DNA of 64,000 bases, from assembly GCF_014901205.1 (NCBI RefSeq), contig NZ_JACNMU010000004.1, positions 310,001 through 374,000 of the forward strand. The letters run 5' to 3'. Of the stretch, positions 1 through 7,519 are shown piece after piece. Source of the stretch: Meridianimarinicoccus sp. MJW13 (lineage in GTDB: Bacteria; Pseudomonadota; Alphaproteobacteria; Rhodobacterales; Rhodobacteraceae). Position 1 is the stretch's first letter; each line of letters starts with the position of its first letter. The notes beneath the pieces were generated by a model. It ran no database searches, was not told where the DNA came from, and was given only the letters and a program-made list of their open reading frames with translations. The position numbers were made by a program, and so were the translations under genes.

Positions 1-2
1 GT

Positions 3-1037
3 CTGTCGGCGGCGGGGCCGTCGGGCATGATGCCGCCCATCGCCCAGGTCGCCGCCGAAGCTGCGGCCCTGACGCCGACGCCGACCATGACCGCCGAGAT
101 GCGGGCCGAAGCGGCCAAAGACAAGCGTGACGCCGAACGGTTGCGTGAGGCCGAGGCCGAGGGGCTGATGTTGGTGGAGATCGCCACCGATGACATCGTC
201 GCCGACGAGCTGACCCGCGACCGACTGGTGATGGATGCGGAGGCCATGGGCGAGTTGAAAGCCTCGATCGCGCTGAGCGGGCTGCGGCTGCCCATCGAGG
301 TGTTCGAGATCGCCGATCCGGGTGACGGGCCGGCCTATGGTCTGTTGTCGGGCTATCGCCGTCTGGCCGCCATCCGGGCGCTGGAGTCCGAGACCGGGGC
401 GGCGGGATACCAGACCATCCGTGCCATCCTGCGCCAGCCGCAAAGCGTGGCCGGGGCCTATCTGGCGATGGTCGAGGAGAACGAGATCCGGGCCAGCCTG
501 ACGCCTTATGAACGCGGCCGGGTGGCGGTTCTGGCGGTGCAACAGGGGGCCTATGACACGGTCGAGGCGGCGGTGAACGGGTTGTTCCACGCGGCCAGCA
601 AGGCCAAGCGATCGAAGATCCGATCCTTCGCACTGGTCCATGAGGAGTTGGGCGACATGCTGGTCTTTCCCGAGCAACTGTCCGAGCGCGCCGGGCTTCG
701 GCTGGCCAATGCCCTGCGCGGCGGGCTGGCGGGCGAGATCCGCGAGGCGCTGTCGAGCGGGCAGGGCACCGAGGCCGAGGCCGAATGGGCGCTGATGGAG
801 CCGCTGGTGGAGAAGGCCGAGGCCGACACCCAGCCCGGCAAGAAGGGCGGGCGTCCGCGCAAGGCCGCCAGCCCGAAAGCCGATGGGCCGGGGATCTACC
901 GTCTGGACAATGGCATCACGATCCGGCGGGAAAGCGACAGCAAGGGCTATTACATCCGACTGGAAGGCACGACGGTGAACATGGATATGGTCGACGCCGT
1001 GATGTTCGAGGTCAAGCGCCTGCTGGAGCCCCGCTAG
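3..1037 (+). CDS. parB: ParB/RepB-type partition protein (5' truncated by window edge)
   Basis: DNA-binding centromere protein of a ParA/ParB segregation system. The reading frame is open to the first base, so the N-terminus lies outside the window; the first internal Met codons are at 27 and 30. Counting from 27 (336 residues), a ParB N-terminal nuclease-like domain spans about 48-150, with the conserved box LLSGYRRLAA at 106-115. A helical DNA-binding segment follows (about 155-205), then a basic linker (KKGGRPRK) and a C-terminal dimerisation region. It differs from the short chromosomal Rhodobacteraceae ParB and resembles plasmid or chromid ParB; this family placement is from recall. A terminator and an iteron-like array follow directly, supporting a replicon-maintenance role. 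parA and the replication initiator are presumably upstream, outside the window. Confidence 0.82.
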   Translation: MSAAGPSGMMPPIAQVAAEAAALTPTPTMTAEMRAEAAKDKRDAERLREAEAEGLMLVEIATDDIVADELTRDRLVMDAEAMGELKASIALSGLRLPIEVFEIADPGDGPAYGLLSGYRRLAAIRALESETGAAGYQTIRAILRQPQSVAGAYLAMVEENEIRASLTPYERGRVAVLAVQQGAYDTVEAAVNGLFHAASKAKRSKIRSFALVHEELGDMLVFPEQLSERAGLRLANALRGGLAGEIREALSSGQGTEAEAEWALMEPLVEKAEADTQPGKKGGRPRKAASPKADGPGIYRLDNGITIRRESDSKGYYIRLEGTTVNMDMVDAVMFEVKRLLEPR

Positions 1038-1043
1038 GGCCAG

Positions 1044-1060
1044 GGTTTCGCGGCGAAACC
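1044..1060. repeat. 17-bp palindrome just after parB, candidate centromere-like site
   Basis: GGTTTCGC-G-GCGAAACC is a perfect inverted repeat with a single central base, beginning 7 bases after the parB stop codon. A second, near-identical palindrome occurs at 1460-1479. Plasmid ParB proteins bind palindromes near their own genes, so these are candidate parS sites. The sequence differs from the classical chromosomal parS (TGTTTCACGTGAAACA), although both contain GTTTC and GAAAC arms. Confidence 0.45.
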
Positions 1061-1078
1061 TGAAAGGGGAGGGGATGC

Positions 1079-1103
1079 GGGGGCCAGGCGGCCCCCGTTT
1101 TTG
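1079..1103 (+). terminator. Rho-independent terminator of parB
   Basis: Stem GGGGGCC (1079-1085) pairs with GGCCCCC (1090-1096) across a 4-base loop and is followed by GTTTTTG. It lies 42 bases after the parB stop codon and would end the partition transcript before the repeat region. Confidence 0.8.
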
Positions 1104-1229
1104 TTATGAGCATAATCAAAAAATATAGCACATACAGTTTCAGACCCCCTGAAAGGGCGCGGATTTGGCGTTTGTTCTGAAAACCCTGGTCTGGCCGAAT
1201 ACCGGTCCCATGGCCGAGATGAGGTTGGT

Positions 1230-1696
1230 CCCGCAAACGGGTGCCTGTGGGGCGTGGGGGCGTCCTGCAAACGGGTCCCTGACAAGGCCGGTCCAAAAAT
1301 CGGGCAATTGCAGATGTTTGTCGCGGGTTCTTTACCTCGCGCCGATGCGAAACCGTCAAAGGTATCCGTTTTCGGGAAGGGCAGGGGGAAATGCGCGCCG
1401 ATATCCCGCAGATCGCAGGGAAGGGCGCACATGGTCTGACAGAAAGGACGCTTTTGACCGGGTTTCGCCGCGAAAACCCCAGAAATAGTGGTCATCGCGG
1501 GTACAACCACCCGATATATGCGAAATCCGGAAACAGAAAACAGGGCAGGCGAGGGAACCTGCCCTGTCGCGGGCGTGAAGGCACCCGCTTGCAGGAACCT
1601 AGGGTGCCCGTTTGCGGGAACAAGACTGGCAGCGGGCTTGTTTGAAAGGTACCCGATTCCGGGATGGCAGCGCCGGGTAAGGCACCCGTTTACGGG
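1230..1696. repeat. array of seven 16-bp iteron-like motifs
   Basis: The motif GGYACCCGTTTGCGGG recurs at 1230-1245 and 1264-1279 (reverse orientation) and at 1361-1376, 1580-1595, 1603-1618, 1648-1663 and 1681-1696 (forward). Each copy carries a small internal dyad, CCCG-N4-CGGG or close to it. Start-to-start distances inside the two clusters are 34, 23, 45 and 33 bases, close to whole helical turns, so bound proteins would sit on one face of the DNA. Such arrays bind replication initiators or partition proteins; which one applies here is not decidable from sequence alone. Confidence 0.7.
1460..1479. repeat. second GGGTTTCGC palindrome, candidate centromere-like site
   Basis: GGGTTTCGC-C-GCGAAAACCC is an inverted repeat with one extra A in the right arm. 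It is the same motif as at 1044-1060. A matching half-site, GCGAAACC, is at 1347-1354. Confidence 0.4.
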
Positions 1697-1726
1697 GACG
1701 GACGTGCGCCACTGCCTGTAGACACG

Positions 1727-1752
1727 AAAAAGCCCCGGCCAGAGACCGGGGC
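1727..1752 (-). terminator. Rho-independent terminator of the quaternary-amine transporter operon
   Basis: GCCCCGG (1732-1738) pairs with CCGGGGC (1746-1752). On the minus strand the stem is followed by a U-tract, complementary to GAAAAA at 1726-1731. It lies about 48 bases beyond the stop of the ATPase gene that ends at 1800. Confidence 0.8.
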
Positions 1753-1799
1753 AGGGGGGCAGCGCCGCTTGCACGGCGCTGCTGAGGTATGGGTGGGAC

Positions 1800-2855
1800 C
1801 TAGCGGACGGCGCCGGTGCTGCCCGGTTGGGCCGGCACCAGCGCGCGGACCAGTTCCTTCATGTCGAGGAAGCCCAGGTCCTGGCCATCCTTGCTGACCT
1901 TGTAGCACTTGGTGGTGTCGCCCTCGGACATGGAGATCAGCTTTTCGAGGTTGTCATCGGGTTCGACCTCTCCGGCGAAGGTAAGGTCACCTGCCTCGGC
2001 CATGGGATGCATGACCGAACGCACGCGCAGCACGCGGGCGCGGTTGATGTCGGACACGAAGTCTTCGATGTAGGGATCGTTGGGGTTGAGCAGGATCTTC
2101 TGCGGCTCCCCCTGCTGGACGATATAGCCGTCCTTCAGGATCACCAGATGATCGGCCAGCTTCAGGGCCTCGTCCAGATCGTGGGTGATGAAGACGATGG
2201 TCTTGTGCAGCTCTTTCTGAAGTTCGATCAGCAGATCCTGCATGTCGGTGCGGATCAGCGGATCGAGCGCCGAGAACGCCTCGTCCATCAGCATTACCGG
2301 ACTGTCGGAGGCCAGTGCGCGGGCGATGCCCACCCGCTGCTGCATGCCACCCGACAATTGGTGCGGGTAGTGGCCTTCGTAGCCCGTCAGCCCGACCCGT
2401 TCGAGCCACTTCTGGCCCTCGACCTGGGCGGGGGCTTCATTCTCGCCCCGCGTGATGCGGGCCATGGCCGAATTCTGCAGCACCGTGCGGTGCGGCAGCA
2501 GGGCGAACTTCTGGAACACCATCGACATCTGTTCCTGACGGAACCGGCGCAGGCGGGTTTCATCGTATTGCAGCACGTCCTCGCCATCGACGAGAACCTC
2601 GCCGGCGGTGGGGTCGATCAGCCGGTTGAGGTGCCGGATCAGGGTGGATTTCCCCGAGCCGGACAGCCCCATGATGACGGTGATCTCGCCGGGCTGCATG
2701 TCGACGTTGATGTCCTGCAGGCCCAGCACATGGCCGTGGTCTTCCAGCAGTTCGGTTTTGCCCATGCCATTCAGGACAAGGGGCAGGACCGACTGCGGAT
2801 CGGATCCGAAGATCTTGTACAGGCCCTTGATGGAGACTTTGGGGTCTTGGGTCAT
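1800..2855 (-). CDS. proV: quaternary-amine (glycine betaine/proline-type) ABC transporter ATPase
   Basis: Cytoplasmic ATP-binding subunit that powers import of a quaternary amine such as glycine betaine. Its 351 residues show Walker A GLSGSGKST (63-71), the ABC signature LSGGMQQ (167-173), Walker B MLMDEAF (188-194) and the switch histidine in THD (225). A roughly 100-residue C-terminal extension is as expected for the OpuAA/ProV group. I start at 2855 (MTQDPK) because GAGG precedes it; the frame is open further upstream but that part overlaps the permease gene and is not protein-like. It is the last gene of the X-W-V operon, 7 bases after the permease. The substrate could also be TMAO or another methylated amine, since family members are close in sequence. 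Confidence 0.88.
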   Translation of the reverse strand: MTQDPKVSIKGLYKIFGSDPQSVLPLVLNGMGKTELLEDHGHVLGLQDINVDMQPGEITVIMGLSGSGKSTLIRHLNRLIDPTAGEVLVDGEDVLQYDETRLRRFRQEQMSMVFQKFALLPHRTVLQNSAMARITRGENEAPAQVEGQKWLERVGLTGYEGHYPHQLSGGMQQRVGIARALASDSPVMLMDEAFSALDPLIRTDMQDLLIELQKELHKTIVFITHDLDEALKLADHLVILKDGYIVQQGEPQKILLNPNDPYIEDFVSDINRARVLRVRSVMHPMAEAGDLTFAGEVEPDDNLEKLISMSEGDTTKCYKVSKDGQDLGFLDMKELVRALVPAQPGSTGAVR

Positions 2856-2862
2856 CTGGACC

Positions 2863-3906
2863 TCACGCCTTGGTGGATGCGTTGATGCGGCTGAGCGCCG
2901 CCTTGGTGGTGCGGTCCAGGACCACGGCCAGCAGCACGATGCCGAAGCCCGACACAAGGCCGACGCCCAGTTCCAGGTTGCGGATGCCGCGCAGGACCAG
3001 AACGCCCAGACCCGGTGCCGAGACCAGCGAGGCGATGACGACCATGGCGAGGCTCATCATGATGGTCTGGTTGACGCCGGCCATGATGTTGGGCAGCGCC
3101 AGCGGGATCTGTACCCCCCACAGTTTCTGCCGGTCGGTCATGCCGTAGGCGTCGGCGGCCTCGATCACGTCCTGATCCACAAGACGGATGCCCAGGTCGG
3201 TCAGGCGGATCACCGGGACGATGGCATAAAGGATGATGGCGATGCCATAGAGCTTGGATTCCGTTACCGAGAACAGGAAGATCAGCGGGATCAGGTAGAC
3301 GAAGGTCGGCAACGTCTGCAGCATGTCCAGCACGGGGATGTTGATCTTCTGGAAGGTGTCATGCCGGGCCATCAGGATGCCTATGGGGACCCCTAGGAGC
3401 ACGCTGATGATGGTGCAGACGAAGATGATGGACAGCGTCTGGATCGCGTAGTCGTAGTGGTCGATGAAGGCGAGAAACAGGAAAGATGCGGCCACGAAGG
3501 CGGTGATCGACAGGCTGCGGCAAGCGTAATAGGTCAGGATCAGCAGCGCCGGGATGATGATGAACCAGGGCACCGCCTCGAAAAAGGCGAGCGAGCCGTC
3601 CAGCGCCCAGGACAGGGGCTGGGTCAGCGGGTCAAGCACCACCTTGAGCGGATCCTTGATGGCCAGGAAGGCGTTTTCCACGCCGGTGGTCATGTCGCGG
3701 GTCTGGGAGATTGCCGGGCAGGCTTCGTGCAGCACGTCGAGCGAGGGAAACGGGGTTTCCAGAAGCGGGGTGGGCGCGGCGTCGGCGTCAGTGTCGCCCG
3801 AGGCCTGCGCCAGAAGCTGGGTCATCGACATGGGACCGTCGGTGGCGTCCTTGTCGCACCAGTCGCGCAGACCGAGGCTGTCAATCAGCCCGTCATAGAA
3901 TGCCAT
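2863..3906 (-). CDS. proW: quaternary-amine ABC transporter permease
   Basis: Inner-membrane permease of the same importer, 347 residues. It has a hydrophilic N-terminal segment of about 90 residues (DxDADAAPTP region), then hydrophobic helices and the binding-protein-dependent transport signature in its C-terminal half, around DQDVIEAADAYGMTDRQ. That EAA-type loop contacts the ATPase. The long N-terminal extension is typical of ProW-like rather than short ChoW-like permeases; the second system in this window has a 277-residue permease without it. It lies between the binding-protein gene (94-base gap containing a hairpin) and the ATPase gene (7-base gap). Confidence 0.88.
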   Translation of the reverse strand: MAFYDGLIDSLGLRDWCDKDATDGPMSMTQLLAQASGDTDADAAPTPLLETPFPSLDVLHEACPAISQTRDMTTGVENAFLAIKDPLKVVLDPLTQPLSWALDGSLAFFEAVPWFIIIPALLILTYYACRSLSITAFVAASFLFLAFIDHYDYAIQTLSIIFVCTIISVLLGVPIGILMARHDTFQKINIPVLDMLQTLPTFVYLIPLIFLFSVTESKLYGIAIILYAIVPVIRLTDLGIRLVDQDVIEAADAYGMTDRQKLWGVQIPLALPNIMAGVNQTIMMSLAMVVIASLVSAPGLGVLVLRGIRNLELGVGLVSGFGIVLLAVVLDRTTKAALSRINASTKA

Positions 3907-3962
3907 TGGTGATTTGTCCTTTGTTGCGGTCGAAAGGGCCGGGGCAGGGGCCGGGACGGAAG

Positions 3963-3986
3963 AGGGGCGCCTTTGAGGGCGCCCCT
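3963..3986 (-). terminator. intra-operon hairpin between binding protein and permease genes
   Basis: AGGGGCGCC (3963-3971) and GGCGCCCCT (3978-3986) form a perfect 9-bp stem with a 6-base loop between the substrate-binding-protein and permease genes. No U-tract follows on the minus strand. It probably works as an mRNA-stabilising or attenuating stem that lets the binding protein be made in excess of the membrane parts. Confidence 0.6.
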
Positions 3987-4000
3987 GGTGTCCGGTGGCC

Positions 4001-4972
4001 TTACTTGATCAGGGCGGCCAGCTTTGCGCGGGCGTCGTCGCTGATCCAGCCCGACCAGACATCGGACTGGGTGGTCAGGAAGTAGACCGCGGCCTCTTCG
4101 CTGGAGGCCTGGTTCTCCTCGGCCCAGGCCAGGATCTCGCCCATCTGCGCGTTGGTGAACGACACTTTCGACATCAGGTCATGCAGTTCGGGATGCTTCT
4201 CGGCGAAATCGGTGGTGACCACGGTCTTCACCGGACCCACCGGATAGGTGGTCTTTTCGTCGGTCAGGCACTCGGGATCGGCATAGCATTTGAACACGTC
4301 GGGCTTGTGCTCGACCCCGAAGTCGACCTTGACCATCGGGTATTTGCCCAGCACCGAGGTCGGCGCCCAGTAGTAGCCCAGCCAGGGTTCCTTGCTTTCG
4401 AAGGCGGCCGCGATCGAGGTCGCCATGGTCTCGCCCGAGCCATGCTGGAAGATCTCGATGCCGGCGTCTTCCACGTTCCAGGCGTTGATATGCGCCAGGT
4501 TGGTGTTCTTGCAGCCCCAGCCGTCCGGGCACTGGTGGAAGCGGCCGCCGACCAGGTCGGGATTGGCCAGAATGCCTTCGATGGTCGCCAGATCGGGGTG
4601 TTCGTCCACAAGGTACTGCGGCACCCACCAGCCTTCGATGCCGCCATCCGACAGCACGTCGGCGATGGTCAGGATCTTGCCCTCGGCCGAAAGGTCGTCA
4701 TAGGCGGGCGTGCCGTTGATCCACAGTTCGGTCACGATCTCGGGGGTGCCGGTTTCGGCCACCGAGATCAGTGCCGGTGTGGTCGAGGAGGGCACCGTGG
4801 TGACCTTGCAGCCATAGCCCTGTTCCATCAGGAACTTCGACACATGGGTCACCACCGCTGAGGAGGCCCAGTTCATTTCGGTAATCGTCACTTCGCCGCA
4901 GTCTGCATGGGCCGCGCTGGCCAGCCCGGTTGCAGCAAGCAGGGTAAGCAGGGTTGTCTTGGTTCGGGTCAT
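4001..4972 (-). CDS. proX: quaternary-amine ABC transporter periplasmic binding protein
   Basis: Periplasmic substrate-binding protein of the OpuAC/ProX family, 323 residues, first gene of the operon. A signal peptide (TRTK, hydrophobic stretch, AHA) is followed by mature DCGEVTITEMNW. Several Trp and Tyr residues (LWINGTPAY, GWWVPQY, GYYWAPTS) could form the aromatic box that holds a trimethylammonium group. The pair of cysteines in QCPDGWGC may be a disulfide. The start is the ATG at 4972, preceded by GAGGA; a TTG one codon earlier is less likely. Glycine betaine is the default substrate, but the aromatic-rich pocket would also suit TMAO (TmoX-like). The choline-specific paralogue is elsewhere in the window (30521-31447). 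Confidence 0.86.
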   Translation of the reverse strand: MTRTKTTLLTLLAATGLASAAHADCGEVTITEMNWASSAVVTHVSKFLMEQGYGCKVTTVPSSTTPALISVAETGTPEIVTELWINGTPAYDDLSAEGKILTIADVLSDGGIEGWWVPQYLVDEHPDLATIEGILANPDLVGGRFHQCPDGWGCKNTNLAHINAWNVEDAGIEIFQHGSGETMATSIAAAFESKEPWLGYYWAPTSVLGKYPMVKVDFGVEHKPDVFKCYADPECLTDEKTTYPVGPVKTVVTTDFAEKHPELHDLMSKVSFTNAQMGEILAWAEENQASSEEAAVYFLTTQSDVWSGWISDDARAKLAALIK

Positions 4973-4999
4973 CAATTTTCCTCTGTTGGATCGTTGCAG

Positions 5000-5018
5000 T
5001 CAGGCATTTGGTGCCTGA
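5000..5018. promoter_or_regulatory. inverted repeat upstream of the binding-protein gene
   Basis: TCAGGCA-TTTGG-TGCCTGA has perfect 7-bp arms and lies 28 bases upstream of the binding-protein start, inside the probable 5' leader. It may be an operator or an mRNA leader hairpin. Confidence 0.45.
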
Positions 5019-5034
5019 TTACGTAGGTTCATAA

Positions 5035-5052
5035 ACGACATCATCATGTCGT
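5035..5052. promoter_or_regulatory. inverted repeat ACGACAT-CATC-ATGTCGT, candidate operator
   Basis: Perfect 7-bp arms with a 4-base spacer, 17 bases beyond the first palindrome in the 350-bp divergent region between the importer and the valine operon. The rest of that region (5053-5264) shows no gene or clear signal. The regulator is unknown; no regulator gene is adjacent. Confidence 0.45.
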
Positions 5053-5264
5053 AAAAGGACATAGGGCATCTGGTTAAGACAGGGTGCCCGAGAAAGCCGT
5101 TTGAAAACCCTTGGTTTTTCCCTTTGGGCGGGACAAACGTAGCGGGCGGATCGCGCGTTGTGGTCTTTGCCAATGCCGGTGCAAGCCCCGTGGGCGGGGC
5201 GCGCGAAGTGTCGCGGACGGGGGTATTTGCAAGCTTTCGGGGGGATTCGCCGCCAAGAAGGCGT

Positions 5265-5293
5265 TTGACAGTGATTAATTGAACAGTTGTATA
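5265..5293 (+). promoter_or_regulatory. probable sigma-70-type promoter of the valine operon
   Basis: TTGACA at 5265-5270 is a perfect -35 box. With a 17-base spacer the -10 would be TGTATA (5288-5293), inside an AT-rich run. It lies about 30 bases before the isobutyryl-CoA dehydrogenase start at 5325, which has AGGGAGA as its ribosome-binding site. Confidence 0.55.
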
Positions 5294-5324
5294 TAAACGC
5301 GCACGGCACAGGGAGACGGCAGTC

Positions 5325-6470
5325 ATGGATTTTTCGCTGAGCGAGGAACAGCAGGCTATTTTCGACATGGCGCGGGAGTTCGGCGCCGAGCGTATCGCGC
5401 CGCTGGCGCGGGACTGGGAAGCCGACGGCACCATCCCCAAGGACCTGTGGCCGGAACTGGCCGCCCTTGGCTTTGGCGGGCTATATGTCTCGGAGGAGCA
5501 GGGCGGGTCAGGCCTGACGCGGCTGGATGCGACGCTGGTGTTCGAGGCGCTGTCGATGGCCTGCCCGTCGGTGGCGGCCTTCCTGTCGATTCACAACATG
5601 TGCGCGGCGATGATCGACAAGTTCGGCAGCGACGAGATGAAGGCGCGGGTCCTGCCCAAGGCGCTGACCATGGAAACCGTGCTGAGTTACTGCCTGACCG
5701 AGCCGGGATCGGGGTCGGATGCCGCGGCGCTGAAGACGCGGGCGGAGAAGACCGATCAGGGCTACCGGGTGACCGGCACCAAGGCCTTCATCTCGGGCGG
5801 CGGCTATTCGGACGCTTATATCGTCATGTGCCGCACCGGCGAGGCCGGACCGAAGGGCATCTCGACGGTGCTGATCGAAGACGGTGTCGAGGGGCTGAGC
5901 TTTGGCGGGCTGGAAGACAAGATGGGATGGCGCAGCCAGCCGACGCGGCAGGTGCAGATGGATGACGTGGCGGTGCCCGCACACAACCTGCTGGGCGAGG
6001 AAGGCAAGGGCTTTCGCTATGCCATGGCGGGGCTGGACGGCGGGCGGCTGAACATCTCGGCCTGCAGCATCGGCGGTGCGCAGGCGGCGCTGGACGCAAC
6101 GCTGGCCTATATGGGCGAGCGCAAGGCCTTTGGTAAATCCATCGACCAGTTCCAGGCGTTGCAGTTCCGGCTGGCCGACATGGAGATCGAGTTGCAGGCG
6201 GCGCGCACCTTCCTGCGGCAGGCGGCGTGGAAGCTGGACACCGGCGCGCCCGATGCCAGCAAGTTCTGTGCCATGGCCAAGCGGCTGGTGACCGAGACCG
6301 GAAGCCGGGTGGCCGACCAGTGCCTGCAGTTGCACGGCGGCTATGGCTACCTGGCCGACTATGGGATTGAAAAGCTGGTCCGCGATTTGCGGGTGCACCA
6401 GATCCTGGAAGGCACCAACGAGATCATGCGCGTGATCGTCGCGCGGCAACTGCTGGAGGCACGCGGCTGA
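5325..6470 (+). CDS. isobutyryl-CoA dehydrogenase (acyl-CoA dehydrogenase family)
   Basis: FAD enzyme oxidising isobutyryl-CoA to methacrylyl-CoA in valine breakdown. Its 381 residues match the ACAD8 type: an N-terminal helical domain (MDFSLSEEQQ), the motifs YCLTEPGSGSDAA and FISGGG (about 123-155), and a C-terminal LEGTNEIMR (about 364-372) that carries the usual catalytic glutamate. Its neighbours catalyse two later steps of the same route and overlap by 1 base (TGATG) and 4 bases. A methacrylyl-CoA hydratase, which the pathway also needs, is not in this cluster. Specificity is inferred from neighbours and family; another short branched substrate is possible. Confidence 0.85.
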   Translation: MDFSLSEEQQAIFDMAREFGAERIAPLARDWEADGTIPKDLWPELAALGFGGLYVSEEQGGSGLTRLDATLVFEALSMACPSVAAFLSIHNMCAAMIDKFGSDEMKARVLPKALTMETVLSYCLTEPGSGSDAAALKTRAEKTDQGYRVTGTKAFISGGGYSDAYIVMCRTGEAGPKGISTVLIEDGVEGLSFGGLEDKMGWRSQPTRQVQMDDVAVPAHNLLGEEGKGFRYAMAGLDGGRLNISACSIGGAQAALDATLAYMGERKAFGKSIDQFQALQFRLADMEIELQAARTFLRQAAWKLDTGAPDASKFCAMAKRLVTETGSRVADQCLQLHGGYGYLADYGIEKLVRDLRVHQILEGTNEIMRVIVARQLLEARG

Positions 6471-7519
6471 TGGCCGACATCGAGATCCGGGTCGAGGGCA
6501 AGGTCGGGCGCATGACCTTCAACCGGCCCAAGGCGCTGAACGCGCTGACCTACAAAATGTGTCTGGCAGTCGAGGACGCTCTGGACGCCTGGTGCGAGGA
6601 TGATGCCGTCGCGCTGGTGCTGATCGACGCGGTGGGCGAGCGCGCCTTCTGTGCCGGGGGCGACATTCAGGAAATGTACGACACCGGGCGGGCCGGGGAT
6701 TTCGCCTTTGGCCGCCGGTTCTGGCGCGACGAATACCGCATGAACGCCAAGATGTACGAATACCCCAAGCCGGTGGTCAGCCTGATGCAGGGCTTTACCA
6801 TGGGCGGCGGGGTCGGGGTCGGCTGCCATGCCTCGCACCGGGTGGTGGGCGAAACCAGCCAGGTCGCCATGCCCGAGGTCGGCATCGGGCTGGTGCCGGA
6901 TGTGGGCGGCTCGATGATCCTGGCCAATGCGCCGGGGCGGTTGGGCGAATACCTGGGCACCACGGCCTCGCGGATGGGACCGGCGGATGCGATCCTTGCC
7001 GGTTTTGCCGATGTCTTCGTGCCGCAGGACCGCTGGCCCGATCTGACGGCGGCCCTGTTGGCAGAGGGCGACGTCACCGTGCTGGACGGTTTCGTGGCGC
7101 AGGCCCCTGAAGGCGCGCTGGCCGCGCAGATGGATCAGATCAACGCCCATTTCGGCGGCGAGACAATCGGCGACATCAAGCGGTCGCTGGTGGCCGACGG
7201 CGGCGACTGGGCGGCAACGGCCCTGCGGGCGGTCGCGCGCAACTCGCCGCTGGCGGTGGCCTGTGCGGTGGAAATGGTGCATCGTCTGCGCGGTGTGGGC
7301 GATATCCGCCGGGCGCTGGATCTGGAATACCGCTTTACCCATCGCGCGATGGAGCACGGCGATTTCATCGAAGGCATCCGCGCGGCGATCATCGACAAGG
7401 ATCGCACCCCGCGCTGGCGTCATGACGGGATCGACGCCGTGGGCGGGTTGGAGGTGGTGCGGATGCTGATGCCGCTGGGCAAGGATGCCCTGACATTCGA
7501 AAAGGAAGACATCGCATGA
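6470..7519 (+). CDS. 3-hydroxyisobutyryl-CoA hydrolase (enoyl-CoA hydratase/isomerase fold)
   Basis: Removes CoA from 3-hydroxyisobutyryl-CoA in valine catabolism. Its 349 residues are longer than a plain enoyl-CoA hydratase (about 260), as is usual for HIBCH-type hydrolases. Crotonase features are CAGGDIQEMY (about 62-71), which forms the oxyanion hole, and GFTMGGGVGVGCHASHRV (about 107-124). MPEVGIGLVPDVGG carries the family acid residues. Its ATG overlaps the upstream stop (TGATG) and its end overlaps the next gene by ATGA, so translation is coupled. Confidence 0.85.
   Translation: MADIEIRVEGKVGRMTFNRPKALNALTYKMCLAVEDALDAWCEDDAVALVLIDAVGERAFCAGGDIQEMYDTGRAGDFAFGRRFWRDEYRMNAKMYEYPKPVVSLMQGFTMGGGVGVGCHASHRVVGETSQVAMPEVGIGLVPDVGGSMILANAPGRLGEYLGTTASRMGPADAILAGFADVFVPQDRWPDLTAALLAEGDVTVLDGFVAQAPEGALAAQMDQINAHFGGETIGDIKRSLVADGGDWAATALRAVARNSPLAVACAVEMVHRLRGVGDIRRALDLEYRFTHRAMEHGDFIEGIRAAIIDKDRTPRWRHDGIDAVGGLEVVRMLMPLGKDALTFEKEDIA

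Larger units (their letters stand above)
1038..1799. other. non-coding region resembling a plasmid/chromid replication and partition locus
   Basis: This 760-bp stretch between parB and the transporter operon has no convincing gene; short open frames in it look like chance. It contains the parB terminator (1079-1103), an AT-rich patch (about 1098-1140) that includes the palindrome TTATGAGCATAA (1104-1115), two related GGTTTCGC/GCGAAA palindromes, and seven copies of a 16-bp motif between 1230 and 1696. AT-rich DNA plus directly repeated binding motifs beside a partition gene is the usual architecture of an iteron-type origin. Origin function is inferred; no replication initiator gene is visible in the window. 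Confidence 0.6.

Noticed and set aside
1165-1774. Several short open frames between parB and the importer operon
   Set aside because: They cut across the repeat array in all frames, lack ribosome-binding sites and have no protein-like composition.
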